DNA from: JARKPK01 sp964631235
Lineage (GTDB): Bacteria > Planctomycetota > Planctomycetia > Pirellulales > Thermoguttaceae
Direction of reading: 5' to 3'
DNA length: 64,000 nucleotides
Assembly: GCA_964631235.1 (NCBI GenBank)
Contig: CAZVZX010000014.1
Coordinates: forward strand, 1-64,000
Positions 26,666 through 35,030 of this stretch are shown here, in pieces. The notes under the pieces are model-generated. The model had not been told where the DNA came from, ran no database searches, and saw nothing but the letters and a program-made list of their open reading frames with translations. Positions within the stretch are counted from its first letter, which is position 1, and each line of letters begins with the position of its first letter. A program made the translations under genes and the position numbers.

Positions 26666-27382
26666 TCAGGGCGCGGCGGCGGGCAGCTTGCGGATGACGA
26701 TCTCTTTGTACCATGCCTCGCCCGGCGGTCCGCCATGGATTTGCAGGCCGATCAGGCCCTTTTGCGGGATCGTCTCGTCGGTTTCGGTGTAATCGACGGT
26801 CGGTTGCCCGTTGATCCACAACTGAATTTGCCGACCGCGGCAAACGATGCGATAGTCGTTCCACTGGCCGGCCTTGATCAGCTTGGCTTGTTCTTCGGGC
26901 TTGGGACCGGCGAGCACCTTCTTCCGCCGCGATTCGTCGTAGAGGCAGCCCCAGTAGGTTTGGCCCAGGTCGGCCTGATAGCCGATCATCTCGTGATGAT
27001 TGGGGATGCGCTGGCTGCGGATTTGGATGCCGGCATTGGTCTTTTCGCCCAGCAGTTTGAACTTCAGCCGCAACTCGAAATCGCCGTACTCTTCGGTCGT
27101 GGTCAGAAATTCATTGCGCGGGATCGGCTTGTCGAGGCTGCCGCCGACGATCGCCCCATCTTCGATGCGAAACGTCTTCTGATCGCCTTGCCAGCCGTCG
27201 AACGACTTGCCGTCGAACAAGGGGCGAAAGCCGTCGGCGTCGGCCGCGCCTTGCACCACGGCGGCGGGCGCTGCCGATGCGGTTTCGGCCCCGCTCCCGA
27301 CGATCGCGCATGAGACACCGATTGCGAGAGAAAACCAAAGGGCGACAGCGGGCACGCAACGTCGATCTCGAAAGCGATTCAT
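26666..27382 (-). CDS. Exported DUF1080 (3-keto-disaccharide hydrolase) protein
   Basis: The 238-residue protein has a signal peptide (VPAVALWFSLAIGVSCAIVG) and a single DUF1080 beta-sandwich. Family features are GFRPLFDGKSFDGWQGD near the start of the domain, IEDGAIVGGSL, FELRLKFKL, NAGIQIRSQRI and WNDYRIVCRGRQIQLWINGQ, followed by QIHGGPPGEAWYKEIVIR. Members of the family hydrolyse 3-keto-glycosides made by Gfo/Idh/MocA-type or GMC oxidases, and two Tat-exported Gfo/Idh/MocA proteins occur elsewhere in this window. The actual substrate is unknown. It is divergent from the DUF4185-like gene to its right. Confidence 0.9.
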   Translation of the reverse strand: MNRFRDRRCVPAVALWFSLAIGVSCAIVGSGAETASAAPAAVVQGAADADGFRPLFDGKSFDGWQGDQKTFRIEDGAIVGGSLDKPIPRNEFLTTTEEYGDFELRLKFKLLGEKTNAGIQIRSQRIPNHHEMIGYQADLGQTYWGCLYDESRRKKVLAGPKPEEQAKLIKAGQWNDYRIVCRGRQIQLWINGQPTVDYTETDETIPQKGLIGLQIHGGPPGEAWYKEIVIRKLPAAAP

Positions 27383-27787
27383 TTCGAAGGTCCTTTCTCG
27401 AGAGTCTTGCTCGGATCACTCAGCCGTCGGCACTGCTGAATCGCGTGGGGCCGAAGGGTCGCAAATCGGCAACCGATCCGATACTGACGACGGGCTCTAT
27501 TTTACGACCGGTCTTGCAGCCGAAGCAACCGCTGCGACAATGAGAACCGCGTCGGCGCGACGATCGCTGCTCGAACGATCGACCAGCGGCCGTGATTCCG
27601 TCGCCGGCGATGCGTGTTCTGATATTGACAAACTGTTTCCGAATGTCTCCGCAGAACAAAGAGGAACGCCTTGATCGATCGTCACCGAAGCAATCGAGCC
27701 GCCCGATCGCCCTCGGCCCGCGGAGACCGGCCTATCGTTGATCGGCCGTGTTGCGTTGCGGTTTTGAGCGTTTGCAGAACTCTGCTC
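27383..27787. other. Divergent promoter region
   Basis: 405 bases between the leftward DUF1080 gene and the rightward DUF4185-like gene. The right-hand frame is open from 27671, but the residues before the signal peptide are basic and unlike a protein start. Promoters for both genes are expected here; no specific site was identified. Confidence 0.4.
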
Positions 27788-29395
27788 ATGCGCCTGCTCG
27801 GCCAAGCCGCGGCATTTGCGTGTGCGGCGGTGTGGTGCGCCGGGGGAACGGCCGCCTTGGATGCGGTTGCTGGGCGCGGCTTGGGTGGGGTGATCGCCCC
27901 TACGGCTGTGTGTGCGGCGGAGCCGGATCGCCGACCGCCCGAGGAATCAGTTGGAAGCGGCTATTTCGGAATCCAAGTGGTCGATGCCGAGACGGGCAGG
28001 GGGGTGCCGCTGGTCGAGTTGCGCACGGTCAACCACGCAAGCTACTGGACCGACAGCGCCGGCTGGGCGGCGGTCAACGAGCCTGACTTGACCGGCCGGG
28101 AGGTGTTCTTCCATGTTGGCGGGCCGGGCTACGAGCATCCGGCCGACGGCTTCGGGTATCGCGGCGTGCGGTTGAAGGTCGAGCCGGGCCGCACGGCGAC
28201 GGTCAAGGTACGCCGCACGAATATCGCCGAGCGGCTCTATCGCATTACCGGGCATGGCATCTACCGCGACAGCCTGCTGTTGGGCCGGCCCGTGCCTGCT
28301 TCGGCGCTGAAGCGGCGCGGCGGGGTGATGGGGCAAGACTCGGTTCAGGCCGTGCCCTATCGCGGGCGGCTTTTTTGGCTGTGGGGAGACACCAGCTTGC
28401 CCGACTATCCGCTGGGCAACTTTCAAACCACCGCGGCCTTTTCCCCGCTGCCCGGCGATGGAGGGTTTTCGCCCCAAGAGGGAATCCCGCTGGACTACCT
28501 GCTTGATGAGAAACGCCCAGATCGCGTCCGCGCGATGTGCCCCTGGAACGAGCCGGGGATGATTTGGCTGTTCGGGCTGCTGACGATCGACGATCCACAG
28601 CGACGGGAAACGCTGGTGGCCCACTATTCGCGGCAGAAAAGCCTGGCCGAACGGGCCGAACACGGTCTGGCCCGCTTCGATGATGCCACCGGGCGGTTCG
28701 TCAAGCTGGCCGTGTTCGATGCCGGTAATCGGTGGCGGCACCCGCGCGGCAATGCCGTTCGCGTGCGCGAGGCGGACGGCGAGTACTTCTATTTCATCGA
28801 GCAATGGGCCTCGACGCGCGTGCCCGCCCGATGGGAGGCGCTGCTCGATCCGGATCAGTACGAAGCCTTCCGCTACGACCCTGCCGCGGCGGAGTACCGC
28901 TGGCAGAAGGCGGAGCCGCCGTTTGCGCCTGAAGACGAACGCCGTCTGTTGGCCGAGGGGAAGATGAGTCGCGAAAAAGCGAGACTACTGCTCCGCGATT
29001 CGGCCGGCGGCCGCACGATCGTCCCGCATCGCGCGTCGATCCAATGGAATGCTTATCGCAAACGATGGATCATGATCTTTACGCAATTCGGCGATAAACA
29101 AGCGGAGTCGTTCCTTGGCGAAGTGTGGTACTCCGAGGCCGAACAGATCACCGGCCCTTGGAACGCGGCCGTGAAGATCGCCAGCCATCCGAAATACTCG
29201 TTCTACAACCCGCGGCAGCACGTGTTTTTCGACGAGGCGGGCGGGCGAGTGGTTTACTTCGAAGGGACCTATACGGAGATGTTTTCGGGCAATCCCGTCG
29301 CTACGCCCCGCTACGACTACAACCAACTGCTCTACCGGCTTGATTTAAGCGATCCGCGGCTTCGTGCGGCCCAAGCCCAGGCTGCAACTCGCTGA
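27788..29395 (+). CDS. Exported DUF4185-like predicted glycosidase-fold protein
   Basis: The 535-residue protein has a signal peptide (MRLLGQAAAFACAAVWCAGG). Residues 60-150 form a carboxypeptidase-regulatory-like/beta-sandwich segment (GYFGIQVVDAETGRGVPLVE). A larger domain follows with LFWLWGDTSLP, MIWLFGLLT, the YRKRWIMIF strand and YNPRQHVFFDEAGGRVVYFE. The WGDT motif, repeated blades and terminal FEGTYT suggest the five-bladed propeller of DUF4185 and related GH43-like proteins. The catalytic residues cannot be assigned. A carbohydrate-active role is inferred from the neighbours (xylA, DUF1080). ATG 27788 is chosen for the signal peptide. Confidence 0.65.
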   Translation: MRLLGQAAAFACAAVWCAGGTAALDAVAGRGLGGVIAPTAVCAAEPDRRPPEESVGSGYFGIQVVDAETGRGVPLVELRTVNHASYWTDSAGWAAVNEPDLTGREVFFHVGGPGYEHPADGFGYRGVRLKVEPGRTATVKVRRTNIAERLYRITGHGIYRDSLLLGRPVPASALKRRGGVMGQDSVQAVPYRGRLFWLWGDTSLPDYPLGNFQTTAAFSPLPGDGGFSPQEGIPLDYLLDEKRPDRVRAMCPWNEPGMIWLFGLLTIDDPQRRETLVAHYSRQKSLAERAEHGLARFDDATGRFVKLAVFDAGNRWRHPRGNAVRVREADGEYFYFIEQWASTRVPARWEALLDPDQYEAFRYDPAAAEYRWQKAEPPFAPEDERRLLAEGKMSREKARLLLRDSAGGRTIVPHRASIQWNAYRKRWIMIFTQFGDKQAESFLGEVWYSEAEQITGPWNAAVKIASHPKYSFYNPRQHVFFDEAGGRVVYFEGTYTEMFSGNPVATPRYDYNQLLYRLDLSDPRLRAAQAQAATR

Positions 29396-29404
29396 GGCGG
29401 CTGC

Positions 29405-30238
29405 TCAATCGATCAGCCAGCCGACAATCTCGGCCAAGCCGTCATCGTCGTGGGCGGGCGCCACGCGGTCGGCGGCTTGCTTGACCGCCTCGACGGCATT
29501 GCCCATCGCCACGCCCAGACCCGCCCCGCGGATCATCGGCAAATCGTTCACGTCGTCGCCCACGGCGCAGATCTCTTCGTCGCCGAAGCCGTACGTTCGA
29601 GCGACGCGCCGCACGGCCGACCACTTTGTTACCCCCGCCGGCGCGATCTCGCAAAAGTATCCCCGATAGCGAGGACTGCGGAGTACGTGCAACGAAAGCT
29701 GGCCCGGCAACGCGGCGGCCAGGGCGGCCTCCAATGCGAGCATTTGGTGTTTTGTGCCCAGCGCGAAGGCGGCAAAGGCGTCGGGCGGGCGCTCGAAGAA
29801 GTCGTCTAGGATGCGGCCTTCGCCGGGATTGAGTTGAAGATACTCTTCGGTTTCGGGATTCAGCCCACCCGGCGGCGGTTGATAGAAATCGAAACCCAAG
29901 GCGTAGGTGTCGGCGCAAACCAGCGGGTAATGTCCCAGTTCCGCGATCAGCCGCAGCGTGCGGCTCAACGTGGACGGCGCGAACTGCGCGCGGAACACGG
30001 TACGGTGATCGCGGGGCGTTTTTACCAATGCGCCGCTCGCGGTGATCAATGGGGTATCGATCCCCAGCGGCTCGACCAGCGGCACGGTGCGGCTGTAGCG
30101 GCGTCCGGTGGCCAGAACAACGCGAATGCCCGCCGCAACCGCAGAACGCAAGGCGTCGGCCGTGGCTGCCGATACCTCGTCGCGGCTGTTGACCAGCGTG
30201 CCGTCGATGTCGAGAGCCAAGATACGGAAGCGGGGCAT
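29405..30238 (-). CDS. Cof-type HAD-IIB phosphatase
   Basis: The 277-residue cytoplasmic sugar-phosphate or flavin-phosphate phosphatase has motif I LALDIDGTLVNS, motif II VVLATGR, a type IIB alpha/beta cap, motif III lysine in GVTKWSAVRR and motif IV AVGDDVNDLPMI followed by GVAMGNA. All catalytic residues are present. It starts 6 bases after the prmC stop, so it is the last gene of the leftward rpmE-prfA-prmC cluster. It converges on the DUF4185-like gene with only 9 bases between the stops. The substrate is unknown. Confidence 0.93.
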   Translation of the reverse strand: MPRFRILALDIDGTLVNSRDEVSAATADALRSAVAAGIRVVLATGRRYSRTVPLVEPLGIDTPLITASGALVKTPRDHRTVFRAQFAPSTLSRTLRLIAELGHYPLVCADTYALGFDFYQPPPGGLNPETEEYLQLNPGEGRILDDFFERPPDAFAAFALGTKHQMLALEAALAAALPGQLSLHVLRSPRYRGYFCEIAPAGVTKWSAVRRVARTYGFGDEEICAVGDDVNDLPMIRGAGLGVAMGNAVEAVKQAADRVAPAHDDDGLAEIVGWLID

Positions 30239-30244
30239 CGGCGA

Positions 30245-31120
30245 TCACACCTTCATGGCTTGAACGACTCGGGGGAGCCGGGCCAAGTCCATTACCGTTT
30301 CGCCCAACGCCCACCGCGGCGACGAAAAAACGGCGGTTACCGCCTGATGGATCATCGGGCTGATTTCCACGAGCAGCCAGCCGCCAGCGCGCAATCGCTC
30401 GACCGCCTCGGCCGCCAATCGCTCGATCACCTCGGTGCCCCGCGGACCGGCCAGCAGCGCGTTTCGCGGTTCGTGCAGCCGCACGTCGGCCGGCAATCGT
30501 TCGTACTCCGCTTCGCTCACATAAGGGGGATTGGAAACGATGAAATCGAACGGCTCGTCGGCCGGCACATCGGCCAGCAGGTCGCTTTGAAGGAACCGGA
30601 TGCGATCGGCTACCCCATGGCGCTGCGCGTTGGCAGCAGCGACGGCGAGGGCCTCGCGGCTGATGTCGCAGGCGACCACGCGGCTGCCGGGGAGATATCG
30701 GGCGGCGCAAACGGCCAGCACCCCGCTGCCCGTGCCCACGTCGGCCACCAGCGGCGAGGGAAGCGAAGCCGCCTGGGCTCGGTCGCGCAGCGCCACCACC
30801 AAGAACTCCGTTTCCGGCCGCGGGATCAGCACGGCGTCGCTCACCGCGAAATCGAGCGAGAAGAACTCGCGATGGCCGATGAGGTAGGCCACCGGCCGGC
30901 CCTGCGCCCGTTGACGGACGAACTCGCGGAACCGCTGACGGACCGCCTCGCCCGGCACTTCGTCGAAACGGGTATACAGCTCGATCCGCTTGCAGCCGAC
31001 CGCCTCGGCCAAGAGCACTTCGGCATCGAGCCGCGGGGAATCCACCTGGTGGCGGCGGAGGTAGTCCGTCGTCCATTGAAGCAAACGACCGATCGACCAC
31101 GCTTCTTCCGCGGCAGACAT
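30245..31120 (-). CDS. prmC: Release factor glutamine methyltransferase PrmC
   Basis: Methylates the glutamine of the GGQ motif in release factors using S-adenosylmethionine. The 291-residue protein shows the N-terminal helical domain (SPRLDAEVLLAEAVG), the SAM loop VADVGTGSGVLAVCAA and the catalytic SNPPYV motif, plus VLIPRPETEFL. ATG 31120 is chosen; a longer form from TTG 31138 adds six residues. It lies downstream of prfA, its substrate, as in many bacteria, though separated here by about 200 bases. Confidence 0.95.
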   Translation of the reverse strand: MSAAEEAWSIGRLLQWTTDYLRRHQVDSPRLDAEVLLAEAVGCKRIELYTRFDEVPGEAVRQRFREFVRQRAQGRPVAYLIGHREFFSLDFAVSDAVLIPRPETEFLVVALRDRAQAASLPSPLVADVGTGSGVLAVCAARYLPGSRVVACDISREALAVAAANAQRHGVADRIRFLQSDLLADVPADEPFDFIVSNPPYVSEAEYERLPADVRLHEPRNALLAGPRGTEVIERLAAEAVERLRAGGWLLVEISPMIHQAVTAVFSSPRWALGETVMDLARLPRVVQAMKV

Positions 31121-31322
31121 TGGCTCAAGGCTTCTCAAGCGTAAACGACAAGGCCGAGCGGCGAAACGCCGATCGGGGAAATGGGCATTCTACGTCGAAA
31201 CGGCTCCGATTTCTCCAGGGGGCGAGCCGATCGATGTCGGTACCGCCGCCATAGGGCCTGCGGCCGCAGATAGTCCATGTGCCGGGAAAACGCGGCCCGG
31301 CGAGGCATTTCGTGTTGCCGGG

Positions 31323-32399
31323 TTAGTTGTCGCCGGCCCCGAACGCGGCGCGAAGTTCCTGCCGCTCGTATTCGAGCAGGCCGTCGATCACCGGCTGCAA
31401 GTCGCCTTGCATGATCGAATCGAGCTTGTACAGCGTTAGGTTGATTCGATGATCGGTCACGCGGTTCTGGGGGAAGTTGTACGTGCGAATTTTCTCACTT
31501 CGATCGCCGCTGCCGATCTTGCTTTTGCGCTCTTGGGCGCGGCGTGCCAACTCGGCGGCCCGCTTTTGCTCGTAGATTCGCGTTTTCAGCACGCGCAGCG
31601 CCTTGGCCAGGTTCTTGTGTTGGCTTTTTTCATCCTGACACTGAACGACGATGCCCGTTTCGAAGTGCGTCAAGCGGACGGCCGACTGGGTCTTGTTGAC
31701 GTGCTGACCGCCCGGTCCGCTGGCCGAAAACTTATCGACGCGATAGTCTTCGGGCCGCAGATCGATCTCGACGTCTTCCGGCTCGGCCAATACCGCCACG
31801 GTGGCCGCCGAGGTATGAACACGCCCCTTGGCCTCGGTTTCGGGCACGCGCTGCACTCGATGCCCCCCGCTTTCGTATTGCAACGCGCGGAATGAACCCT
31901 CGCCCTCGATGCCCAACGTCACTTCTTTGAACCCGCCCAGATCGGACGGGCTGAGATTGAGTACCTCGACCTTCCAGCCACGGCTCTCGGCGTAGCGGCG
32001 GTACATTTCGTAGAGATCGCGGGCGAACAGCGCGGCCTCTTCGCCGCCTGTGCCCGCACGGATTTCCAAAATGCACCGCGTTCGCGCGGCATCCTCGCCG
32101 CCGACGGTCAACTCGAGCAGATCATCCCACAGTGCCTCTCGCTCGGCCTTCAGTTGGGGCAGCTCGGCCTCGGCCAATTCGGCCAGTTCCGGATCATCGC
32201 CTTCGATCATCGCCGCGGCTTCGGCGATCTGTGCGTTGAGCTGTTTGAACCGGCGATACTTGACCGCCAACTTCGCCAACGCGCCGTGCTCGCGGGCGAC
32301 CGCGGAAAATCGCTGTGAATCGGCCTGAACCGCGGGATCGAGAAGCGACCGCTCCAGCTCCTCGAAGCGACGAAGAGATTCTTCGAGTTTCGCACGCAT
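31323..32399 (-). CDS. prfA: Peptide chain release factor 1
   Basis: Reads UAA and UAG stop codons and triggers peptide release. The 358-residue length is typical. The stop-codon-recognition motif is RVPETEAKGR (PxT form, specific to RF1), and the GGQ loop is SGPGGQHVNKTQSAVRLTH. The N-terminal domain that RF2 shares is complete. It is 51 bases downstream of rpmE and shares its direction. Confidence 0.98.
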   Translation of the reverse strand: MRAKLEESLRRFEELERSLLDPAVQADSQRFSAVAREHGALAKLAVKYRRFKQLNAQIAEAAAMIEGDDPELAELAEAELPQLKAEREALWDDLLELTVGGEDAARTRCILEIRAGTGGEEAALFARDLYEMYRRYAESRGWKVEVLNLSPSDLGGFKEVTLGIEGEGSFRALQYESGGHRVQRVPETEAKGRVHTSAATVAVLAEPEDVEIDLRPEDYRVDKFSASGPGGQHVNKTQSAVRLTHFETGIVVQCQDEKSQHKNLAKALRVLKTRIYEQKRAAELARRAQERKSKIGSGDRSEKIRTYNFPQNRVTDHRINLTLYKLDSIMQGDLQPVIDGLLEYERQELRAAFGAGDN

Positions 32400-32450
32400 G
32401 GCGGTCCGGTCCGTCGGTCGTCGTCAGCCGCAGCCGACCCGAGAATACGC

Positions 32451-32717
32451 TCACTCCGAGGCGGCGGGCGCTTCGGCCTCTTCGGTCTTCCTCTTGCCCC
32501 GCTGGAGGCTCGTGTAGCCGCTGCCGGCGAATTTCCGTTGGAACTTTTCGATGCGGCCGGCCGTATCGACGTATTTCAGCTTGCCCGTGTAGAACGGATG
32601 ACAGGCGGAACAGATATCGACTTTAAGCTCGGCGACCGTGCTGCGGGTGACGAAGCTATTGCCGCAGCCGCAAGTGACCTTCGTAACGACGTATTTGGGG
32701 TGGATGTCCGGCTTCAT
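32451..32717 (-). CDS. rpmE: 50S ribosomal protein L31 (zinc-binding type)
   Basis: The 88-residue protein begins MKPDIHPKYVVTKVTCGCGN and carries the four-Cys zinc site (CGCG and DICSACHPFYTG), so it is the C+ form rather than the zinc-free paralogue. The core ends GRIEKFQRKF. The C-terminus is extended by a Lys/Glu/Ala tail (KRKTEEAEAPAASE). The frame opens 13 codons upstream, but ATG 32717 is the family start. It is first in the rpmE-prfA-prmC-HAD order. Confidence 0.97.
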   Translation of the reverse strand: MKPDIHPKYVVTKVTCGCGNSFVTRSTVAELKVDICSACHPFYTGKLKYVDTAGRIEKFQRKFAGSGYTSLQRGKRKTEEAEAPAASE

Positions 32718-32847
32718 GGTCAGGGTTCCGCTACAGTCGAAAAACCGAAACCACAAAGTCTAACAACTTTACAGACATCCGACAAGGGCCGGTCGTGCCA
32801 GACGCGATGCGCCGATGCACCGATACGTGAGGCTGGAGCTTGAACGG

Positions 32848-32867
32848 CACCCCTCTGGTAGAGGGTG
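32848..32867. other. Small hairpin upstream of rpmE
   Basis: CACCCCTCT, loop GGT, AGAGGGTG forms an 8-bp stem with one bulged C. It lies about 130 bases upstream of the rpmE start. It could be a leader structure of the ribosomal protein gene or a terminator of neither gene; no T-run follows. Confidence 0.35.
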
Positions 32868-32969
32868 ACTCAATTCGGATTTTGGAAGCCGCAACGGCGG
32901 GATTGGATGTCATTGCCGTTTCTGCATGTCTCGGTTGTCGGGGGGTGCTTGGGTATGCGAGGTGGCTTT

Positions 32970-33007
32970 GGGCGTCTGGGGTGTGTTGGGTGAATGGGTT
33001 GGTTGGG
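32970..33007 (+). other. Potential G-quadruplex motif
   Basis: Five G-tracts at 32970-32972, 32978-32981, 32988-32990, 32996-32998 and 33005-33007 are separated by loops of 5-6 bases (CGTCT, TGTGTT, TGAAT, TTGGTT). This satisfies the G3+N1-7 rule on the + strand, with one spare tract. Further G-runs lie just to the left (32940-32953). It is about 200 bases upstream of mlaE, on its non-template strand. Confidence 0.55.
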
Positions 33008-33205
33008 ATGTGTCCTTTCCGCTATTCACTGCATCGAACGATCTCATTAGAATCTCGCGGCCGAAAACCGGCAGCTTTTGACGATTAGGAAGAATATCCT
33101 GCCTGATCTCGCCGATAAGCGATAGGCAGTGATCTCGGTTGGGGGCTGCTCTGGAAACCCAAACCTTGGGGTTGGGGCGACTCTGGGCGGCCGAAGGACG
33201 GAACG

Positions 33206-34078
33206 ATGAGTCAGGCGATCGAACCTATTCGCGCAACCGAGCCTCCGGGCCGTTGGCTCCGTCCGTTGGTTGACGGCGTCAGCGTGTTGGGCGCGCGGAT
33301 GATTGCCGCGCTGGTGGCGGTGGGCGATTTCACCGTCTTTTGCTTGCGAACGATCGGTTGGTTGTTCACGCGATTGCCCCGCCGCGAGACGCTGTTGCCG
33401 GCCTGCTACCAGATCGGGGTGCTCAGCCTGCCGGTGGTTGCTCTGACGGGGACGTTTATCGGCATGGTTTTGGTGGTGCAAAGCTACGTGCAATTCCGGC
33501 AGCTTAATTTGGAAACCCGTTTGGGCGCGGTCATCAACATGTCGATTGTCCGCGAGTTGGGGCCGGTGTTGGCCGCCACGATGCTGGCCGGCCGAGTCGG
33601 CAGCGCCATGGCGGCCGAGCTGGGCACCATGCGCGTTACCGAGCAGATCGACGCGCTGACAAGCATGGGCGCCAATCCGATTTACTACTTGGTCGTGCCG
33701 CGGTTTCTCGGTTGCTTGCTGCTGATTCCGGCGCTGACGATCATGGCCGACTTCATGGGCGTGGCCGGCGCGTACTTCTACGCTACTTGGCTCTTGCCGA
33801 TCGACAGCCATTTCTACTTGGAGAACTCGCGCCGCTTCGTCGGCGCGTTCGACCTTTTTGCGGGCGTGTTCAAGAGCTTGTTCTTCGGGGCGGCGCTTTC
33901 GCTGATCGGATGCCACCGCGGCTTTAATTGCGACCCGGGGGCCGAGGGCGTGGGCAAGGCGGCAACCAGTGCTTTCGTTTACTCGTTCGTAGCGATCTTG
34001 TTGCTCGACTTGATCCTGGCCATCCTGCTCGATGCGGTGTACTACACGATTTGGCCCGAGGCACCGAAGATCCTGTAG
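33206..34078 (+). CDS. mlaE: MlaE-family ABC transporter permease
   Basis: Inner-membrane permease of the MCE/Mla phospholipid transport system. The 290-residue protein has about five membrane helices and the family block SIVRELGPVLAATMLAGRVG (EQID/MRVTEQIDALTSMG follows) and the late motif GFNCDPGAEGVGKAA. An N-terminal stretch of about 40 residues precedes the first helix. It is first of mlaE-mlaF-mlaD on the + strand. No mlaB or mlaC is in the cluster. Confidence 0.93.
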   Translation: MSQAIEPIRATEPPGRWLRPLVDGVSVLGARMIAALVAVGDFTVFCLRTIGWLFTRLPRRETLLPACYQIGVLSLPVVALTGTFIGMVLVVQSYVQFRQLNLETRLGAVINMSIVRELGPVLAATMLAGRVGSAMAAELGTMRVTEQIDALTSMGANPIYYLVVPRFLGCLLLIPALTIMADFMGVAGAYFYATWLLPIDSHFYLENSRRFVGAFDLFAGVFKSLFFGAALSLIGCHRGFNCDPGAEGVGKAATSAFVYSFVAILLLDLILAILLDAVYYTIWPEAPKIL

Positions 34079-34151
34079 ATTGCCGGCGAAAAAGGGGCGA
34101 CGGGCGACGACGCATGGAACGCGCCAAGGTGAGAACACTAGTACACGTGCG

Positions 34152-35030
34152 ATGAACGGCAAGCGAAGCGAAACGAAAACGCCGTTGGCCGCGCATCTGC
34201 GGGATCCGTTGAGCCCGTTGGTGCGCCTGGTCGGCGTGGAAGTTGTTTTCGGCCGCCAGCAGGTGCTTCGGGGGCTCAATTTGGAAGTGGCCCGCGGCGA
34301 AACCCTCGCGATCATCGGCGAAAGCGGCTGCGGCAAGACGGTGTTGTTGAAGACGATCATCGGCTTGGTACGCCCTGCGCAGGGGCAGGTGTACTTCGAC
34401 GATCGAAACTTGGCGTTGATGAGCGAGCGGGAACTGACGCGGCAGCGGGTGCGGTTCGGCTTCTTGTTTCAGCAGGCCGCGCTGTTCGACAGCATGACGG
34501 TTGCGCAGAACGTCGCCTTTCCGCTTCGGCAACATACGCAGAAGTCGAGCGAGGAGATTCGCGAAATCGTGCTGGCCCGACTGGCCGAGGTCGGACTGCC
34601 GGAATCCGTGCTGGAAAAAAAGCCCGCCGAGTTGTCGGGCGGAATGCGGAAACGGGTGGGCTTGGCCCGCGCGCTGGCCTTGGAGCCCGAACTGATGCTC
34701 TACGACGAGCCCACGACGGGGCTGGATCCGATTATGAGCGATGTGATCAACGAACTGATCGTCAGCACGCGGCAGCGTCATCCGGTTACGAGCATTGTGG
34801 TAACGCACGACATGCGCACCGCACAGAAGGTGGCCGACCGAGTGGTGATGCTCTATCCGGTGCCGCGTTTGGCCGAGGGAGAGGATCAGATCATTTTTGA
34901 CGGGCCGCCGGAGACGATCGAGCGGGTGATGGATTCGCGGGTGACGCAATTCGTGCGCGGCGAGGCCCGCGAGCGACTGATGGAATTGCGGCAACAGACG
35001 GCGGGAGGTCAGTCATGGACGAACGAGTAA
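34152..35030 (+). CDS. mlaF: MlaF-family ABC transporter ATPase
   Basis: ATPase that drives MlaE, cytoplasmic. 292 residues: Walker A GESGCGKT, Q-loop region FGFLFQQAALFD, signature LSGGMRKRVGLARAL, Walker B LMLYDEPTTGLDP and switch His in VTHDM. The family-specific QAALFDSMTV and GGMRKRV wording separates it from general ABC ATPases. An N-terminal extension (about 25 residues) precedes VRLVGVEVVFG. Its end overlaps mlaD by 16 bases, implying coupled translation. Confidence 0.95.
   Translation: MNGKRSETKTPLAAHLRDPLSPLVRLVGVEVVFGRQQVLRGLNLEVARGETLAIIGESGCGKTVLLKTIIGLVRPAQGQVYFDDRNLALMSERELTRQRVRFGFLFQQAALFDSMTVAQNVAFPLRQHTQKSSEEIREIVLARLAEVGLPESVLEKKPAELSGGMRKRVGLARALALEPELMLYDEPTTGLDPIMSDVINELIVSTRQRHPVTSIVVTHDMRTAQKVADRVVMLYPVPRLAEGEDQIIFDGPPETIERVMDSRVTQFVRGEARERLMELRQQTAGGQSWTNE

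Larger units (their letters stand above)
32718..33205. other. Divergent intergenic region with G-rich tract
   Basis: 488 bases between leftward rpmE and rightward mlaE. It includes a small hairpin (32848-32867) and a strongly G/T-skewed section (about 32935-33015) described separately. No gene is supported; a frame at 32840-33088 has a Gly/Trp/Leu-rich product created by the G/T skew. Confidence 0.5.
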
